DNA from: Ochrobactrum sp. CGA5
GTDB lineage: Bacteria; Pseudomonadota; Alphaproteobacteria; Rhizobiales; Rhizobiaceae
Assembly (NCBI RefSeq): GCF_006345815.1
Contig: NZ_VCIG01000038.1
Span: forward strand, 248,001 to 312,000
Reading direction: 5' to 3'
Length of the DNA: 64,000 nucleotides
The notes under the pieces were generated by a model that was given only the letters and a program-made list of their open reading frames with translations, had not been told where the DNA came from and ran no database searches. Both the position numbers and the translations under genes were made by a program. Positions 35,081 through 47,156 of the stretch are shown one piece after another (the stretch's first letter is position 1; each line of letters opens with the position of its first letter).

Positions 35081-36388
35081 ATGCTGGCTGATAAAGATCG
35101 CATATTCACCAATATTTACGGCTTCAAGGATCAGTCCCTGAAGGGTGCCATGGCACGCGGCCAATGGGACAACACTAAGGGATTGATCGAGAAGGGCCGT
35201 GACTGGATCATCGACGAGATGAAGGCTTCGGGCCTGCGTGGCCGTGGTGGCGCTGGCTTCCCGACGGGCCTCAAGTGGTCGTTCATGCCCAAGCAGAGCG
35301 ACGGTCGCCCGCATTATCTGGTCGTCAATGCCGACGAATCCGAGCCGGGCACCTGCAAGGACCGCGAAATTCTGCGCCACGATCCGCATACGCTGATCGA
35401 AGGCTGCGTGATCGCCGGTTGCGCCATGGGCGCACATACTGCCTATATCTACATTCGCGGCGAGTTCATGCGTGAGCGTGAAGCCCTTCAGGCCGCAATC
35501 GATGAGTGCTACGAAGCTGGTCTTCTGGGCAAGAATAACAAGTGCGGCTGGGATATGGATGTTCTCGTATCCCACGGCGCAGGTGCTTACATCTGCGGCG
35601 AAGAAACGGCTCTGCTCGAAAGCCTTGAAGGCAAGAAAGGCCAGCCGCGTCTGAAGCCTCCATTCCCGGCAAATATGGGCCTTTATGGCTGCCCGACCAC
35701 TGTGAACAACGTGGAATCGATTGCCGTGGCGCCGACGATCCTGCGTCGTGGCGCAGCATGGTTCTCATCCATCGGACGCCCGAACAATGTCGGCACCAAG
35801 CTGTTCCAGATTTCGGGGCACGTGAACACGCCTTGCGTCATCGAAGAAGGCCTCGGCATTCCGTTCCGTGAGCTGATCGAAAAGCATGGCGGCGGCATTC
35901 GCGGCGGCTGGGACAATCTGCTGGCGGTTATTCCCGGCGGCGCGTCGTGCCCGGTTATCAAGGGCGAAGACATGATGGACGCCATCATGGACTTTGACGG
36001 TATGCGCGACAAGAAATCGTCGTTCGGCACCGGCGGGCTGATCGTGATGGACAAGTCTACCGACATCATCAAGGCAATCGCCCGTCTGGCAGCGTTCTTC
36101 AAGCATGAAAGCTGCGGCCAGTGCACGCCGTGCCGTGAAGGCACCGGCTGGATGTGGCGCGTGATGGAACGCATGGTCAAGGGTAACGCGCAGAAGCGCG
36201 AGATCGACATGCTGTTCGACGTGACCAAGCAGATTGAAGGTCACACGATCTGCGCGCTTGGCGATGCTGCTGCATGGCCTATTCAGGGACTGATCCGCAA
36301 TTTCCGCCCGGAAATTGAAAAGCGCATTGACGATTATACCCGCAACGCCGTTCAGAGCCGCAATATCCGTCTGGAAGCGGCTGAATAG
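35081..36388 (+). CDS. nuoF: NADH:quinone oxidoreductase subunit F
   Basis: Protein of 435 residues, the NADH- and FMN-binding 51-kDa subunit. The glycine-rich FMN/NADH site is [18 protein letters not shown] with [14 protein letters not shown]. The [4Fe-4S] cluster N3 ligands are in [16 protein letters not shown] plus the distant [13 protein letters not shown]. It lies 41 bases after nuoE. Confidence 0.97.
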   Translation: MLADKDRIFTNIYGFKDQSLKGAMARGQWDNTKGLIEKGRDWIIDEMKASGLRGRGGAGFPTGLKWSFMPKQSDGRPHYLVVNADESEPGTCKDREILRHDPHTLIEGCVIAGCAMGAHTAYIYIRGEFMREREALQAAIDECYEAGLLGKNNKCGWDMDVLVSHGAGAYICGEETALLESLEGKKGQPRLKPPFPANMGLYGCPTTVNNVESIAVAPTILRRGAAWFSSIGRPNNVGTKLFQISGHVNTPCVIEEGLGIPFRELIEKHGGGIRGGWDNLLAVIPGGASCPVIKGEDMMDAIMDFDGMRDKKSSFGTGGLIVMDKSTDIIKAIARLAAFFKHESCGQCTPCREGTGWMWRVMERMVKGNAQKREIDMLFDVTKQIEGHTICALGDAAAWPIQGLIRNFRPEIEKRIDDYTRNAVQSRNIRLEAAE

Positions 36389-36410
36389 GTTTTGTGAGCC
36401 TGCCCGGCAG

Positions 36411-36457
36411 GGCATGGCCCCGAAAAGTGCCTGGCGGTTTTCGGAAAAGGCCATGCC
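36411..36457. repeat. Palindromic repeat between nuoF and nuoG
   Basis: GGCATGGCC (36411-36419) pairs with GGCCATGCC (36449-36457). Inside it CCGAAAA (36420-36426) pairs with TTTTCGG (36438-36444). The CCGAAAAGTG ... TTTTCGG core is shared with the repeat at 14078. It sits within the 137-bp gap of an otherwise compact operon and would fold into a 16-bp stem in the mRNA. Confidence 0.75.
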
Positions 36458-36525
36458 AATACAAAGGCAGGAACTAGAGTTTGAGATCTGGAAGATGCGG
36501 CTTAAGCCGCAGGTTTGGATAAGCG

Positions 36526-38610
36526 ATGGCAAAGATCAAGGTTGACGGCACAGAGATCGAAGTACCCGATCACTATACGCTCCTTCAGGCTGCCGAAGCC
36601 GCGGGCGCGGAAGTGCCGCGTTTCTGTTTCCACGAACGGCTTTCCATCGCCGGAAATTGCCGTATGTGCCTGGTTGAGGTAAAGGGCGGGCCGCCGAAGC
36701 CAGCGGCATCCTGCGCTATGGGCGTACGCGATCTGCGTCCCGGCCCGAATGGCGAAGCGCCTGAAATTTTCACCAACACGCCGATGGTCAAGAAGGCCCG
36801 CGAAGGCGTGATGGAATTCCTGCTCATCAACCACCCGCTGGATTGCCCGATCTGCGATCAGGGCGGCGAGTGCGATCTGCAGGATCAGGCTATGGCCTTC
36901 GGCACTGACGGTTCGCGCTATCGCGAGAACAAGCGTGCCGTTGAAAACAAATATATCGGCCCGCTCGTCAAGACGGTGATGACGCGCTGCATTCACTGCA
37001 CGCGCTGCGTCCGCTTCACGACGGAAGTTGCGGGCATTTCCGAACTCGGCCTCATTGGCCGTGGCGAAGACGCTGAAATCACGACCTATCTCGAACGCGC
37101 CATGACCTCGGAATTGCAGGGCAATGTCATTGACCTTTGCCCGGTTGGCGCTTTGACCTCACGTCCTTATGCGTTTCAGGCGCGTCCGTGGGAACTGAAC
37201 AAGACCGAAACCATCGACGTGATGGATGCGGTTGGTTCCAACATCCGCGTCGACACCCGTGGCCGTGAAGTGATGCGCGTCATGCCGCGCGTCAACGAAG
37301 CGGTGAACGAGGAGTGGATTTCCGACAAGACCCGCTTCATCTGGGATGGCCTGCGCACACAGCGTCTCGACCGCCCATATGTCCGCAAGGATGGCCGTCT
37401 GGTTGCGGCAACCTGGCCAGAAGCTTTTGCTGCGATTGCGGCCAGGGTCTCTGCAACGTCGGCTGAAAAGATCGGCGCAGTGGCTGGCGATCTGGCTTCG
37501 GTTGAAGAAATCTATGCGCTAAAGGGCCTGATGACCTCGCTCGGCTCTGCCAATATCGACAGCCGCCAGGACGGCGCTGCTCTCGATCCGGCTCTGGGAC
37601 GCGCAAGTTATCTCTTTAACGCCTCGATCGAAGGCATTGAAAACGCTGATGCTTTGCTCATCATCGGTTCCAATCCCCGTATTGAGGCTGCTGTTCTGAA
37701 CGCCCGCATCCGTAAGCGTCAGCGCATGGGGCATTTCCCGGTCGCACTGATCGGTGAACAGGCTGAACTGCGTTACAATTACGATTATCTGGGCGCTGGC
37801 GCTGAGACGCTCGCTGCCGTAGCTGCTGGCAAGAACCCATTCCGCGACGTTCTCGTCAAGGCTGAGCGTCCACTGATCATCATCGGTCAGGGCGCACTCA
37901 CCGGTGAGAACGGTCGGGCAGTTCTGTCAACTGCCGCCAAGCTTGCGCAGGACGTCGGTGCGATCAAGGACGAGTGGAACGGCTTCTCCGTTCTGCACAC
38001 CGCCGCTTCGCGCGTTGGCGCTCTGGACCTCGGCTTTGTGCCGGGTGAGGGCGGCAAGGCTGCTGGAGATATGCTTGGCCAATTGGATGTTGTGTTCCTG
38101 CTTGGTGCAGATGAACTCGACATGACCAAAAAGGGTTCGAGCTTCGTCGTTTACATCGGTACGCACGGCGATGCCGGTGCACACGCTGCCGACGTGATCC
38201 TGCCGGGCGCAGCCTACACGGAAAAGTCGGGCACTTGGCTCAACACCGAAGGACGTGTGCAGCTTGGCAGTCGCGCCGGTTTCGCACCGGGCGAGGCAAA
38301 GGAAGACTGGGCAATCCTGCGTGCTCTTTCCGACGCCCTCGGCAAGCGCTTGCCGTTCGATTCGTTGCAACAGCTTCGCTCCAAGCTCTATGCAGACTAC
38401 CCGCATATGCTGGCTATCGACACCATTACCCCTGCTTCCGCCGACGATCTCGTCACGCTGGCAGCTAAGGCATCCAACCTGGGCGGCGGCGCTGCGTTCG
38501 TCTCCCCGGTCAAGGACTTCTATCTGACGAACCCAATCGCGCGCGCTTCCGCCGTTATGGCCGAATGCTCGGCGCTCGCGGCCGGCGGCTTCCAACAGGC
38601 AGCTGAGTAA
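36526..38610 (+). CDS. nuoG: NADH:quinone oxidoreductase subunit G
   Basis: Protein of 694 residues, the large 75-kDa subunit. The N-terminal ferredoxin-like part has [20 protein letters not shown], the histidine-cysteine cluster [15 protein letters not shown] and the [4Fe-4S] set [12 protein letters not shown] ... CPVGAL. The rest is a molybdopterin-oxidoreductase-like fold without cofactor ([20 protein letters not shown]). No obvious extra cluster N7 ligands are seen. Confidence 0.97.
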   Translation: MAKIKVDGTEIEVPDHYTLLQAAEAAGAEVPRFCFHERLSIAGNCRMCLVEVKGGPPKPAASCAMGVRDLRPGPNGEAPEIFTNTPMVKKAREGVMEFLLINHPLDCPICDQGGECDLQDQAMAFGTDGSRYRENKRAVENKYIGPLVKTVMTRCIHCTRCVRFTTEVAGISELGLIGRGEDAEITTYLERAMTSELQGNVIDLCPVGALTSRPYAFQARPWELNKTETIDVMDAVGSNIRVDTRGREVMRVMPRVNEAVNEEWISDKTRFIWDGLRTQRLDRPYVRKDGRLVAATWPEAFAAIAARVSATSAEKIGAVAGDLASVEEIYALKGLMTSLGSANIDSRQDGAALDPALGRASYLFNASIEGIENADALLIIGSNPRIEAAVLNARIRKRQRMGHFPVALIGEQAELRYNYDYLGAGAETLAAVAAGKNPFRDVLVKAERPLIIIGQGALTGENGRAVLSTAAKLAQDVGAIKDEWNGFSVLHTAASRVGALDLGFVPGEGGKAAGDMLGQLDVVFLLGADELDMTKKGSSFVVYIGTHGDAGAHAADVILPGAAYTEKSGTWLNTEGRVQLGSRAGFAPGEAKEDWAILRALSDALGKRLPFDSLQQLRSKLYADYPHMLAIDTITPASADDLVTLAAKASNLGGGAAFVSPVKDFYLTNPIARASAVMAECSALAAGGFQQAAE

Positions 38611-38629
38611 GCGAGAGAGAGACGGAACA

Positions 38630-39673
38630 ATGGAAGGAATTTTTGCAGCTTACGTCTTGCCCGCGCTTATCATAGCGCTGAAGTCGGTCGTTCTGCTCGT
38701 TGTATTGCTGATCGTCGTCGCATACCTGCTTTACGCAGATCGCAAGATCTGGGCAGCGGTACAGCTTCGTCGCGGTCCGAACGTTGTCGGACCCTGGGGT
38801 CTTTTCCAGGCCTTTGCCGACTTGTTGAAGTTCGTCTTCAAGGAGCCGATCATTCCGTCTGGCGCAAACAAGGGGGTCTTCCTCCTTGCGCCTTTCGTTT
38901 CTGCTGTTCTCGCAATGGCAACCTGGGCGGTCATTCCGGTCAATGAAGGCTGGGCAATCGCCAACATCAATGTCGGCATTCTCTATATCTTCGCCATTTC
39001 TTCGCTTGAAGTTTACGGCGTGATCATGGGCGGCTGGGCATCGAACTCGAAGTATCCGTTCCTTGGCGCTCTTCGTTCTGCTGCGCAGATGGTTTCCTAT
39101 GAAGTCTCCATCGGCTTTGTGATTGTCACGGTTCTGCTGACGGTTGGCTCGCTCAACCTCACCGACATTGTGCTCTCGCAGAACACCGGTCTTGGAACCA
39201 TGCTCGGTTTGCCTGCTTCGTTCCTCGACTGGAACTGGCTCTGCCTGTTCCCGATGTTCGTGATCTTCTTCATTTCGGCGCTTGCTGAAACGAACCGTCC
39301 GCCATTCGACCTGGTCGAAGCTGAATCGGAACTCGTGGCTGGTCACATGATCGAATACTCGTCCACGCCGTTCCTTCTGTTCTTCCTCGGCGAATATGTG
39401 GCGATCACGCTGATGTGCGCCCTGATGACGACGTTGTTCCTTGGCGGCTGGCTGCCTCCGGTGGACGTGTGGTTCCTCAACTGGGTTCCGGGCATCATCT
39501 GGTTCATGCTGAAGCTTTGCTTCTGCTTCTTCCTCTTCGCAATGGTGAAGGCTTTCGTTCCGCGTTATCGCTACGACCAACTGATGCGCCTTGGCTGGAA
39601 GGTGTTCCTGCCGATCTCGCTCTTCATGGTTGTCGCGACAGCGACGTTCCTCAAAGTCTTTGGTCTGGCGTAA
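38630..39673 (+). CDS. nuoH: NADH:quinone oxidoreductase subunit H
   Basis: Protein of 347 residues with eight or nine spans, the membrane subunit at the quinone entrance. [20 protein letters not shown] and [20 protein letters not shown] are the family signatures. Normal length. 19 bases after nuoG. Confidence 0.97.
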   Translation: MEGIFAAYVLPALIIALKSVVLLVVLLIVVAYLLYADRKIWAAVQLRRGPNVVGPWGLFQAFADLLKFVFKEPIIPSGANKGVFLLAPFVSAVLAMATWAVIPVNEGWAIANINVGILYIFAISSLEVYGVIMGGWASNSKYPFLGALRSAAQMVSYEVSIGFVIVTVLLTVGSLNLTDIVLSQNTGLGTMLGLPASFLDWNWLCLFPMFVIFFISALAETNRPPFDLVEAESELVAGHMIEYSSTPFLLFFLGEYVAITLMCALMTTLFLGGWLPPVDVWFLNWVPGIIWFMLKLCFCFFLFAMVKAFVPRYRYDQLMRLGWKVFLPISLFMVVATATFLKVFGLA

Positions 39674-39685
39674 GGAGTAATAAAC

Positions 39686-40177
39686 ATGGCTTCATTCGCT
39701 CAAGCAGCCAAATCGCTCCTGCTCAAGGAATTCGTCGGCGCGTTCTTTCTTTCCATGCGTCAGTTCTTCGCGCCGAAGGCGACGTTGAACTACCCGCATG
39801 AAAAGGGTCCGGTTTCTCCACGCTTTCGCGGAGAGCATGCACTGCGCCGTTATCCCAACGGCGAAGAACGCTGCATCGCCTGCAAGCTTTGCGAGGCGAT
39901 CTGCCCGGCGCAGGCCATCACCATCGAGGCTGGACCGCGTCGCAATGACGGAACCCGCCGCACGGTGCGTTACGACATCGATATGGTGAAGTGCATCTAT
40001 TGCGGTTTCTGCCAGGAAGCATGCCCGGTGGACGCCATCGTGGAAGGTCCGAATTTCGAGTTCGCGACTGAAACCCGCGAAGAACTTTATTATGACAAGG
40101 ACAAGCTCCTTGCCAATGGCGACCGTTGGGAACGCGAAATCGCGCGAAATATCGCGATGGATGCGCCATATCGCTGA
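39686..40177 (+). CDS. nuoI: NADH:quinone oxidoreductase subunit I
   Basis: Protein of 163 residues with two [4Fe-4S] ferredoxin motifs, [12 protein letters not shown] and [12 protein letters not shown], that carry electrons to N2. [19 protein letters not shown] is typical. A 167-bp gap follows before nuoJ. Confidence 0.97.
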   Translation: MASFAQAAKSLLLKEFVGAFFLSMRQFFAPKATLNYPHEKGPVSPRFRGEHALRRYPNGEERCIACKLCEAICPAQAITIEAGPRRNDGTRRTVRYDIDMVKCIYCGFCQEACPVDAIVEGPNFEFATETREELYYDKDKLLANGDRWEREIARNIAMDAPYR

Positions 40178-40344
40178 TTGGTTTTGCTGAAACCCCGTTT
40201 CGGCATCCGGTTTGAGAAGCGGCAACATGAAGGGCGGCCCATCTTGTTGCTGGAATTTAAGTTTCGCGATTATTCGCGGCAAACAAAGACTAGAGCGAGC
40301 GAGGCAATAAGGCTTTGCTCACGGAAAGGTGTTGGGGGATCCCC

Positions 40345-40962
40345 ATGCTGACAGGTATTGCGGCAGCGTTCTTCTATCTGTTCGCCTTCATCATGATCGC
40401 ATCCGCGTTTATGGTGATCGCGGCACGCAACCCCGTGCATTCGGTGCTGTTTCTGATCCTCACATTCTTCAATGCGGCAGCTCTATTCCTGCTGACGGGG
40501 GCCGAGTTCCTCGCCATGATCCTGCTCGTTGTTTACGTCGGCGCAGTGGCGGTTCTCTTCCTCTTCGTCGTCATGATGCTGGATGTGGACTTTGCCGAAC
40601 TGAAGCGCGGCGCGCTGCAATATGCGCCGGTCGGCGCTCTTGTCGGCCTTATCCTGCTCGGAGAGCTCATCTTCGTCTTTGCAAGCAATATGTTTGCGCC
40701 GAAGCTAGGGCAGGGTGCTGTGCCGATCCCGAATATCGCTGAGCGGACCAATACCGCTGCTCTCGGTGACATTCTCTACACCGACTACGTCTTCTACTTC
40801 CAGGTTGCCGGTCTTGTCCTTCTGGTTGCGATGATCGGCGCCATCGTTCTGACGCTACGGCACAAGCCGAATGTCAAGCGCCAGTCCATCCCGGCCCAGG
40901 TAGCTCGCACGCCGGAAACGGCGATCGAGATCAAGAAGGTCGAGACGGGCAAAGGCATCTGA
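40345..40962 (+). CDS. nuoJ: NADH:quinone oxidoreductase subunit J
   Basis: Protein of 205 residues with five spans ([20 protein letters not shown], then [20 protein letters not shown], and [20 protein letters not shown]). The start at 40345 (MLTGIAAAF) is chosen over an in-frame upstream start; the bases GGGGGATCCCC directly before it form a small self-complementary block. The gap 40178-40344 otherwise shows only a small CGCGA/TCGCG hairpin at 40265-40278. Confidence 0.94.
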   Translation: MLTGIAAAFFYLFAFIMIASAFMVIAARNPVHSVLFLILTFFNAAALFLLTGAEFLAMILLVVYVGAVAVLFLFVVMMLDVDFAELKRGALQYAPVGALVGLILLGELIFVFASNMFAPKLGQGAVPIPNIAERTNTAALGDILYTDYVFYFQVAGLVLLVAMIGAIVLTLRHKPNVKRQSIPAQVARTPETAIEIKKVETGKGI

Positions 40963-40972
40963 GGATAAGCAT

Positions 40973-41281
40973 ATGGAAATCGGTATCTCCCATTATCTCA
41001 CCGTTTCGGCCATCCTGTTCACGCTTGGCGTATTCGGCATCTTCCTGAACCGCAAGAACGTCATCGTTATCCTGATGTCGATCGAATTGATCCTTCTGTC
41101 GGTCAATCTCAATTTCGTGGCGTTCTCCAGCCAGCTCGGCGACATGGTCGGGCAGGTCTTCGCCCTTTTCGTTCTGACTGTTGCTGCTGCTGAAGCGGCG
41201 ATTGGTCTGGCAATTCTCGTTGTTTTCTTCCGTAATCGCGGTTCCATCGCGGTGGAAGACGTCAATGTTATGAAAGGTTGA
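40973..41281 (+). CDS. nuoK: NADH:quinone oxidoreductase subunit K
   Basis: Protein of 102 residues with three spans. [20 protein letters not shown] carries part of the proton path, and [18 protein letters not shown] has the conserved membrane glutamate. Related to MnhC/MrpC antiporter subunits. It lies 10 bases after nuoJ and 7 before nuoL. Confidence 0.97.
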   Translation: MEIGISHYLTVSAILFTLGVFGIFLNRKNVIVILMSIELILLSVNLNFVAFSSQLGDMVGQVFALFVLTVAAAEAAIGLAILVVFFRNRGSIAVEDVNVMKG

Positions 41282-41288
41282 CGGGCAA

Positions 41289-43283
41289 ATGCTCTACTAC
41301 GCGATCGTCTTCCTTCCGCTTCTCGGCTTCCTGATTGCCGGTCTTTTCGGCAATCAGATCGGAGCCAAGGCGAGCGAATACATCACTTCCGGTTTCATGG
41401 TCATCGTCGCGATCCTGTCCTGGGTCGTGTTCTTCCAGATTCCGCTCGGCCACGACGCGGAAACCGTCCGCATCCCGGTTCTTCACTGGGTGACGTCGGG
41501 CACGCTTTCCTTCGACTGGGCATTGCGCATCGATACGCTCACCGGCGTCATGCTGGTGGTGGTGAACTCGGTGTCGGCTCTGGTGCACATCTATTCCATT
41601 GGATATATGCACCACGATCCGCACCGTCCGCGCTTCTTCGCCTATCTGTCGCTCTTCACCTTCGCCATGCTCATGCTGGTCACGTCGGACAATCTGGTCC
41701 AGATGTTCTTCGGTTGGGAAGGCGTGGGTCTGGCTTCCTACCTCCTGATCGGGTTCTGGTTCCAGAAGCCTTCGGCCAATGCCGCCGCCATGAAGGCGTT
41801 CGTCGTCAACCGTGTTGGTGACTTCGGCTTCTTGCTCGGCATTTTCGGTGTGTTCGCGCTGTTCCAGTCTGTCGACTACAACACGATCTTCGCAGCCGCA
41901 GCCAATTATCTGCCGGCTGAAGGCGCTGCCGATGCCAATCAGGTCGTTCTGAACTTCCTCGGCTATCAGCTCGACAAGCAGAGCGCGATCACAATCACCT
42001 GCCTGCTGCTCTTCATGGGCGCGATGGGTAAGTCGGCGCAGTTCCTGCTGCACACCTGGCTTCCGGACGCCATGGAAGGCCCGACTCCGGTTTCGGCTCT
42101 CATTCACGCCGCTACCATGGTTACCGCAGGCGTGTTCATGGTCGCACGCATGTCACCGATCTTTGAATTGTCGCAGACCGCACTTCTGGTCGTGACAATC
42201 ATCGGCGCCACCACTGCCTTCTTTGCGGCAACGGTTGCCCTCGTGCAGAATGACATCAAGCGCGTGATCGCATATTCGACCTGTTCGCAGCTCGGCTACA
42301 TGTTTGCAGCGCTTGGTGTGGGTGCATACGGTGCCGCCGTATTCCACCTGTTCACCCATGCATTCTTCAAGGCGCTTCTGTTCCTTTGCGCCGGTTCGGT
42401 CATCCACGCCGTTTCGGAAGAACAGGACATGCGCCGTATGGGTGGCCTGCGCAAGCTTATCCCGATCACCTACTGGATGATGGTCATCGGTACGGTTGCC
42501 ATTACCGGCCTCGGCATTCCGGGAACGGTTATCGGCACCGCCGGTTTCTTCTCCAAGGATGCGATCATCGAATCCGTCTTCGCTTCGCACAGCGCTGCCA
42601 GCGGCTACGCTTCGACGCTTCTCATCGTTGCTGCACTCTTCACCAGCTTCTATTCATGGCGTCTGATTTTCATGACCTTCCACGGCAAGCCCCGCGCTTC
42701 CGCCGAAGTCATGCATCACGTCCATGAATCGCCGGCGGTGATGTTCGTTCCGCTGCTGATCCTCGGTGTCGGCGCACTTTTCGCCGGTGTCGTGTTCAAG
42801 GAATTCTTTTTCGGTCACGAATACGCCGAGTTCTGGAAGGGCGCGCTGTTCACCTCGGCTGCCAACCAGATCCTTGAGGAATACCACCATGTTCCTCTGT
42901 GGGTTAAGCTGTCGCCGTTCATCTCGATGGTTCTCGGCTTCATCGTCGCCTGGATTTTCTACATCCGCTCGCCGGAAATGCCGAAGGCGCTGGCTGCCCG
43001 TCATCGGGGCCTCTACCAGTTCCTTCTCAACAAGTGGTACTTCGACGAGCTGTACGATTTCCTCTTCGTACGTCCGGCTCGCTGGCTTGGCCGCGTGTTC
43101 TGGAAGGGGGGCGACGGTTGGCTGATTGACGGCTTCGGCCCGGATGGCATCTCGGCTCGTGTGCTCGATGTTACCAACCGCGTCGTCAAGATGCAGTCCG
43201 GATACCTTTATCACTACGCATTCGCGATGCTGATCGGCGTCGCCGCGCTCGTCACTTGGATGATGCTCGGGAGCTCTTTCTGA
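41289..43283 (+). CDS. nuoL: NADH:quinone oxidoreductase subunit L
   Basis: Protein of 664 residues, the distal antiporter-like proton pump. [40 protein letters not shown] and [20 protein letters not shown] are the core pump motifs. The C-terminal part supplies the long lateral helix. It overlaps nuoM by one base. Confidence 0.97.
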   Translation: MLYYAIVFLPLLGFLIAGLFGNQIGAKASEYITSGFMVIVAILSWVVFFQIPLGHDAETVRIPVLHWVTSGTLSFDWALRIDTLTGVMLVVVNSVSALVHIYSIGYMHHDPHRPRFFAYLSLFTFAMLMLVTSDNLVQMFFGWEGVGLASYLLIGFWFQKPSANAAAMKAFVVNRVGDFGFLLGIFGVFALFQSVDYNTIFAAAANYLPAEGAADANQVVLNFLGYQLDKQSAITITCLLLFMGAMGKSAQFLLHTWLPDAMEGPTPVSALIHAATMVTAGVFMVARMSPIFELSQTALLVVTIIGATTAFFAATVALVQNDIKRVIAYSTCSQLGYMFAALGVGAYGAAVFHLFTHAFFKALLFLCAGSVIHAVSEEQDMRRMGGLRKLIPITYWMMVIGTVAITGLGIPGTVIGTAGFFSKDAIIESVFASHSAASGYASTLLIVAALFTSFYSWRLIFMTFHGKPRASAEVMHHVHESPAVMFVPLLILGVGALFAGVVFKEFFFGHEYAEFWKGALFTSAANQILEEYHHVPLWVKLSPFISMVLGFIVAWIFYIRSPEMPKALAARHRGLYQFLLNKWYFDELYDFLFVRPARWLGRVFWKGGDGWLIDGFGPDGISARVLDVTNRVVKMQSGYLYHYAFAMLIGVAALVTWMMLGSSF

Positions 43284-44791
43284 TGACCGACTGGCCAATT
43301 CTCTCAACGGTCACGTTTCTGCCGCTCGTCGGCGCGTTACTGATCCTTCTGATCAAGGACGACAGCGAAGCGGCGCGCCGCAATATCCGCAATGTCGCTT
43401 TGCTGACGACGATATTCGTCTTCATCCTGTCGCTTGTTGTCTGGGCAGGGTTCGACAATTCAAACCCGGGCTTCCAGATGGTCGAGCAAGTCGACTGGAT
43501 GGGCAGCGGCATCAGCTACCACATGGGCGTGGACGGTATCTCCGTCCTGTTCGTGGTGCTTTCCGCTTTCCTTATGCCCTTCTGCATTCTCGCAAGCTGG
43601 GTTTCGGTTGAAAAGCGCGTCAAGGAATACATGATCGCTTTCCTTATTCTGGAAACGCTCATGATCGGCGTGTTCTGCGCGCTTGACCTGTTCCTGTTCT
43701 ACGTGTTCTTCGAAGCAAGCCTTATTCCGATGTTCATCATCATCGGCGTGTGGGGCGGCAAGCGTCGCGTCTATGCGAGCTTGAAGTTCTTCCTCTATAC
43801 GCTCTTGGGCTCCGTGCTGATGCTCATCGCCATCATGGCCATGTATTGGCAGGCTGGCACGATGAATATCGTCGAGCTTCTGAAGTATGACTTCCCCGCA
43901 AGTATGCAGACATGGCTATGGCTCGCCTTCTTCGCTTCCTTTGCGGTGAAGATGCCAATGTGGCCGGTCCATACCTGGTTGCCGGATGCGCACGTTGAAG
44001 CACCGACGGCGGGCTCGGTCATTCTGGCCGGTATTCTTCTGAAGCTGGGCGGCTACGGCTTCATACGCTTCTCGCTGCCGATGTTCCCGCTTGCCTCTGC
44101 CGACTTTGCACCTTTCATCTTCGCGCTGTCGGTCATCGCCATCATCTACACCTCGCTTGTCGCGATGGTGCAGGAAGACATGAAGAAGCTGATCGCCTAT
44201 TCGTCGGTTGCGCACATGGCTTATGTGACCATGGGTATTTTCGCAGCCAATGAGCAGGGTATCCAGGGCGCAATCTTCCAGATGCTCTCGCACGGTATCG
44301 TTTCTGGCGCGCTCTTCCTCTGCGTCGGCGTAATCTATGACCGTATGCATACCCGCGAGATCGCAGCTTTCGGCGGTCTGGTGAACAATATGCCGAAATA
44401 TGCGGTGGCCTTCCTCATCTTCACGATGGCGAATGTCGGCCTGCCGGGTACTTCGGGCTTCATCGGCGAGTTCCTGACGCTGTTCGGCGTGTTCCGGGTC
44501 AATACCTGGGTGGCGCTGTTCGCAACCACGGGCGTCATCCTCTCGGCGGCTTATGCGCTGTGGCTCTACCGCCAGGTGATCTTCGGCGCGCTGACCAAGG
44601 AAAGCCTGAAGGCGCTCCTCGATTTGAGCCCGCGTGAGAAGATCATTCTCTACCCGCTTGTGGCACTCACCATCTTCTTCGGTGTGTATCCGACCCCGGT
44701 CTTCAATGTGACTGCCGGTGCCGTGAACGCTCTGGTCCAACATTACGACGCAGCACTCGCGGGCACCGCGAGCGCCGTGCCGGCACAGTAA
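43283..44791 (+). CDS. nuoM: NADH:quinone oxidoreductase subunit M
   Basis: Protein of 502 residues, antiporter-like proton pump. [40 protein letters not shown] and the following [16 protein letters not shown] are typical. The start at 43283 (MTDWPILS) overlaps the nuoL stop; longer in-frame starts inside nuoL are not needed. Confidence 0.97.
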   Translation: MTDWPILSTVTFLPLVGALLILLIKDDSEAARRNIRNVALLTTIFVFILSLVVWAGFDNSNPGFQMVEQVDWMGSGISYHMGVDGISVLFVVLSAFLMPFCILASWVSVEKRVKEYMIAFLILETLMIGVFCALDLFLFYVFFEASLIPMFIIIGVWGGKRRVYASLKFFLYTLLGSVLMLIAIMAMYWQAGTMNIVELLKYDFPASMQTWLWLAFFASFAVKMPMWPVHTWLPDAHVEAPTAGSVILAGILLKLGGYGFIRFSLPMFPLASADFAPFIFALSVIAIIYTSLVAMVQEDMKKLIAYSSVAHMAYVTMGIFAANEQGIQGAIFQMLSHGIVSGALFLCVGVIYDRMHTREIAAFGGLVNNMPKYAVAFLIFTMANVGLPGTSGFIGEFLTLFGVFRVNTWVALFATTGVILSAAYALWLYRQVIFGALTKESLKALLDLSPREKIILYPLVALTIFFGVYPTPVFNVTAGAVNALVQHYDAALAGTASAVPAQ

Positions 44792-44809
44792 GAAATAAAG
44801 GCGTAGGTC

Positions 44810-46246
44810 ATGCAGACTGATCTGATAGCTCATCTGACCCTTGCAGCACCGGAGGTTCTCCTTGCTGTCGGCGCCTTGGCACTGCTCATGATTGGCGTGT
44901 TCTCCGGCGAACGGGCGACCACGCTCGTCAACGGATTATCCGTCGCGGTGCTTATTGCGGCGCTGGCACTGGTCATCCTTTTCCCGACGAACGGCGCCGC
45001 ATTCGGCGGAGCCATCGTCAATGACGGTTTCAGCCGCTTCATGAAAGTGCTGACGCTGATCGGCTCCATCGTGACGCTGATCATGTCGGTCGGTTTCGCC
45101 AAGGCGGAAAAGTTCGACAAGTTCGAATTCCCGGTCCTGATCGTGATTTCCACGCTCGGCATGCTGCTGATGGTTTCGGCCTCCAACATGCTGTCGCTCT
45201 ATCTCGGCCTCGAACTGCAATCGCTGGCGCTCTATGTTCTGGCGGCGTTCAACCGCGATAGCGTCCGTTCGACGGAAGCTGGCTTGAAATACTTTGTTCT
45301 CGGTTCGCTTTCTTCGGGCATGCTGCTTTACGGCATCTCGCTCGTCTACGGTTACACCGGCCATATCGGCTTCACTGAAATCGCACAGGCCATCTCCGGT
45401 GGTCAGCGTGAACTCGGTCTGGTGTTCGGTCTCGTCTTCATTCTGGCCGGTCTGGCATTCAAGATTTCTGCAGTCCCATTCCACATGTGGACGCCGGACG
45501 TCTATGAAGGCGCGCCGACCCCAGTAACGGCATTCTTCGCTGCCGCTCCGAAGATGGCCGCCATGGCGCTTATCATCCGCGTCGTGTCGGAAGCCTTTGC
45601 TCCGGTCACCCATGACTGGCAGCAGGTGGTGATCTTCATCGCTCTGGCGTCGATGATCCTCGGTGCCTTTGCCGCTATCGGCCAGCGCAATATCAAGCGT
45701 CTGATGGCTTATTCCTCGATAAGCCATATGGGTTATGCGCTTGTTGGTCTGGCCGCCGGAACGGTGATCGGCGTGAAGGGCGTGATGATCTACATGGCGA
45801 TTTATCTTGCCATGACGCTCGGCACCTTTGCATTCATTCTCGCCATGCGCACCAAGGACGGCAATGTTGAGAGCATTGAGGATCTGGCAGGTCTTTCCCG
45901 CACCAATCCGGTGCTGGCAACGATCATGACCATCTTCCTGTTCTCCCTCGCTGGAATCCCGCCGCTCGCTGGCTTCTTCGGCAAGTGGTACACCTTCCTG
46001 GCTGCCGTTGAAGCGGGGCTCTATCCGCTTGCCATCATCGGCATCGTGGCTTCGGTCGTGGGCGCCTTCTACTACCTGCGCATGATCAAGATCATGTGGT
46101 TCGACGAGCCGACGGGTGGTTTCGTTCCTGTCGCCGGCGAGCTTCGCCTTGTGCTTGGTGTGACGGGTGCCTTCGTACTCTTCTACGTCTTCCTTGCCGG
46201 TCCGATTGGTGGATTCGCCGAAGCAGCGGCCAAGACGTTCTTCTAA
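44810..46246 (+). CDS. nuoN: NADH:quinone oxidoreductase subunit N
   Basis: Protein of 478 residues, third antiporter-like pump. [40 protein letters not shown] and [20 protein letters not shown] are diagnostic. It ends the nuo operon; birA follows after only 24 bases, so read-through into the next genes is likely. Confidence 0.97.
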   Translation: MQTDLIAHLTLAAPEVLLAVGALALLMIGVFSGERATTLVNGLSVAVLIAALALVILFPTNGAAFGGAIVNDGFSRFMKVLTLIGSIVTLIMSVGFAKAEKFDKFEFPVLIVISTLGMLLMVSASNMLSLYLGLELQSLALYVLAAFNRDSVRSTEAGLKYFVLGSLSSGMLLYGISLVYGYTGHIGFTEIAQAISGGQRELGLVFGLVFILAGLAFKISAVPFHMWTPDVYEGAPTPVTAFFAAAPKMAAMALIIRVVSEAFAPVTHDWQQVVIFIALASMILGAFAAIGQRNIKRLMAYSSISHMGYALVGLAAGTVIGVKGVMIYMAIYLAMTLGTFAFILAMRTKDGNVESIEDLAGLSRTNPVLATIMTIFLFSLAGIPPLAGFFGKWYTFLAAVEAGLYPLAIIGIVASVVGAFYYLRMIKIMWFDEPTGGFVPVAGELRLVLGVTGAFVLFYVFLAGPIGGFAEAAAKTFF

Positions 46247-46270
46247 TCAAAGCTATAGGCGGAAGCTGGG

Positions 46271-47068
46271 ATGAGTTTTGCGCTTTCGCCTGTGGCAGCA
46301 AATGAAGGTTACCGTCTCGAAATTTTCGAGACGGTAGGTTCCACCAATGCAGTTGCCCTGGAACGGGCAGCTAGCGGTGATCCGGGCAAGCTTTGGCTTG
46401 TTACGAAGAGACAGGAAAGCGGTCGTGGAAGACGAGGCCGTGCTTGGTCTACGCCCGAGGGCAATCTCGCCTCCACGCTTCTTCTCGTTGAATCCTATGA
46501 AATGAAGACGGCGGCAACGCTTGGGTTTGTTGCAGGTTTATCGCTTGCGGATGCCCTTGACGCGGTGTTCGCTGCAGCCGGTCCTGCTTCTCCGCCGACA
46601 ATAGGCCTTAAATGGCCGAACGATGTTCTGCTCAACGGCGCCAAACTCACCGGCATCCTGCTTGAATCTTCCATTCTGGCGAAGGATTTGTTCGCCATTG
46701 CTATTGGTATCGGGACCAATGTGGTCGCCTTCCCGGATGATCTGCCTTATCCGGCAACCTCATTGCGGGCGCTCGGCAGTAAATGCGATGCCGAGATGTT
46801 GTTCGCTGCCCTGTCTGATGCCTGGTCGATCAACTATCGCGTCTGGAACGAGGGGCGCGGCCTTGACGATATTCGCAAGCGCTGGCTACAACGCGCCCAC
46901 GGTCTTGGCCAGCACGTTACCATGCAAGTGGAAGGCCGCATTATCGAAGGTCGTTTTGAGACGATCGACGAGATGTGCCGTTTTGTTATTCGCGAAGATG
47001 AAGGTCCGCGGGTTGCAGTAACGGCTGGCGATGTCTATTTCGGAACTGCCGCTACAATACGCAAATAA
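46271..47068 (+). CDS. birA: Biotin--[acetyl-CoA-carboxylase] ligase, catalytic type
   Basis: Protein of 265 residues. The biotin-AMP loop is SGRGRRGRAWSTPEGNLAST and the catalytic-core string is GLKWPNDVLLNGAKLTGILL. It attaches biotin to carboxylases. There is no N-terminal helix-turn-helix, so unlike E. coli BirA it is not a repressor. It is located directly after nuoN, as in other Rhizobiales, and before rnj. Confidence 0.94.
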   Translation: MSFALSPVAANEGYRLEIFETVGSTNAVALERAASGDPGKLWLVTKRQESGRGRRGRAWSTPEGNLASTLLLVESYEMKTAATLGFVAGLSLADALDAVFAAAGPASPPTIGLKWPNDVLLNGAKLTGILLESSILAKDLFAIAIGIGTNVVAFPDDLPYPATSLRALGSKCDAEMLFAALSDAWSINYRVWNEGRGLDDIRKRWLQRAHGLGQHVTMQVEGRIIEGRFETIDEMCRFVIREDEGPRVAVTAGDVYFGTAATIRK

Positions 47069-47156
47069 TTGCTTTGTTTGTCTTGATAGGGTTGCAACAG
47101 GACAAGTTTAGGTCCAGTTGATGCCGCAAGGCTGGATTAATCACAGAGGAAATTTC

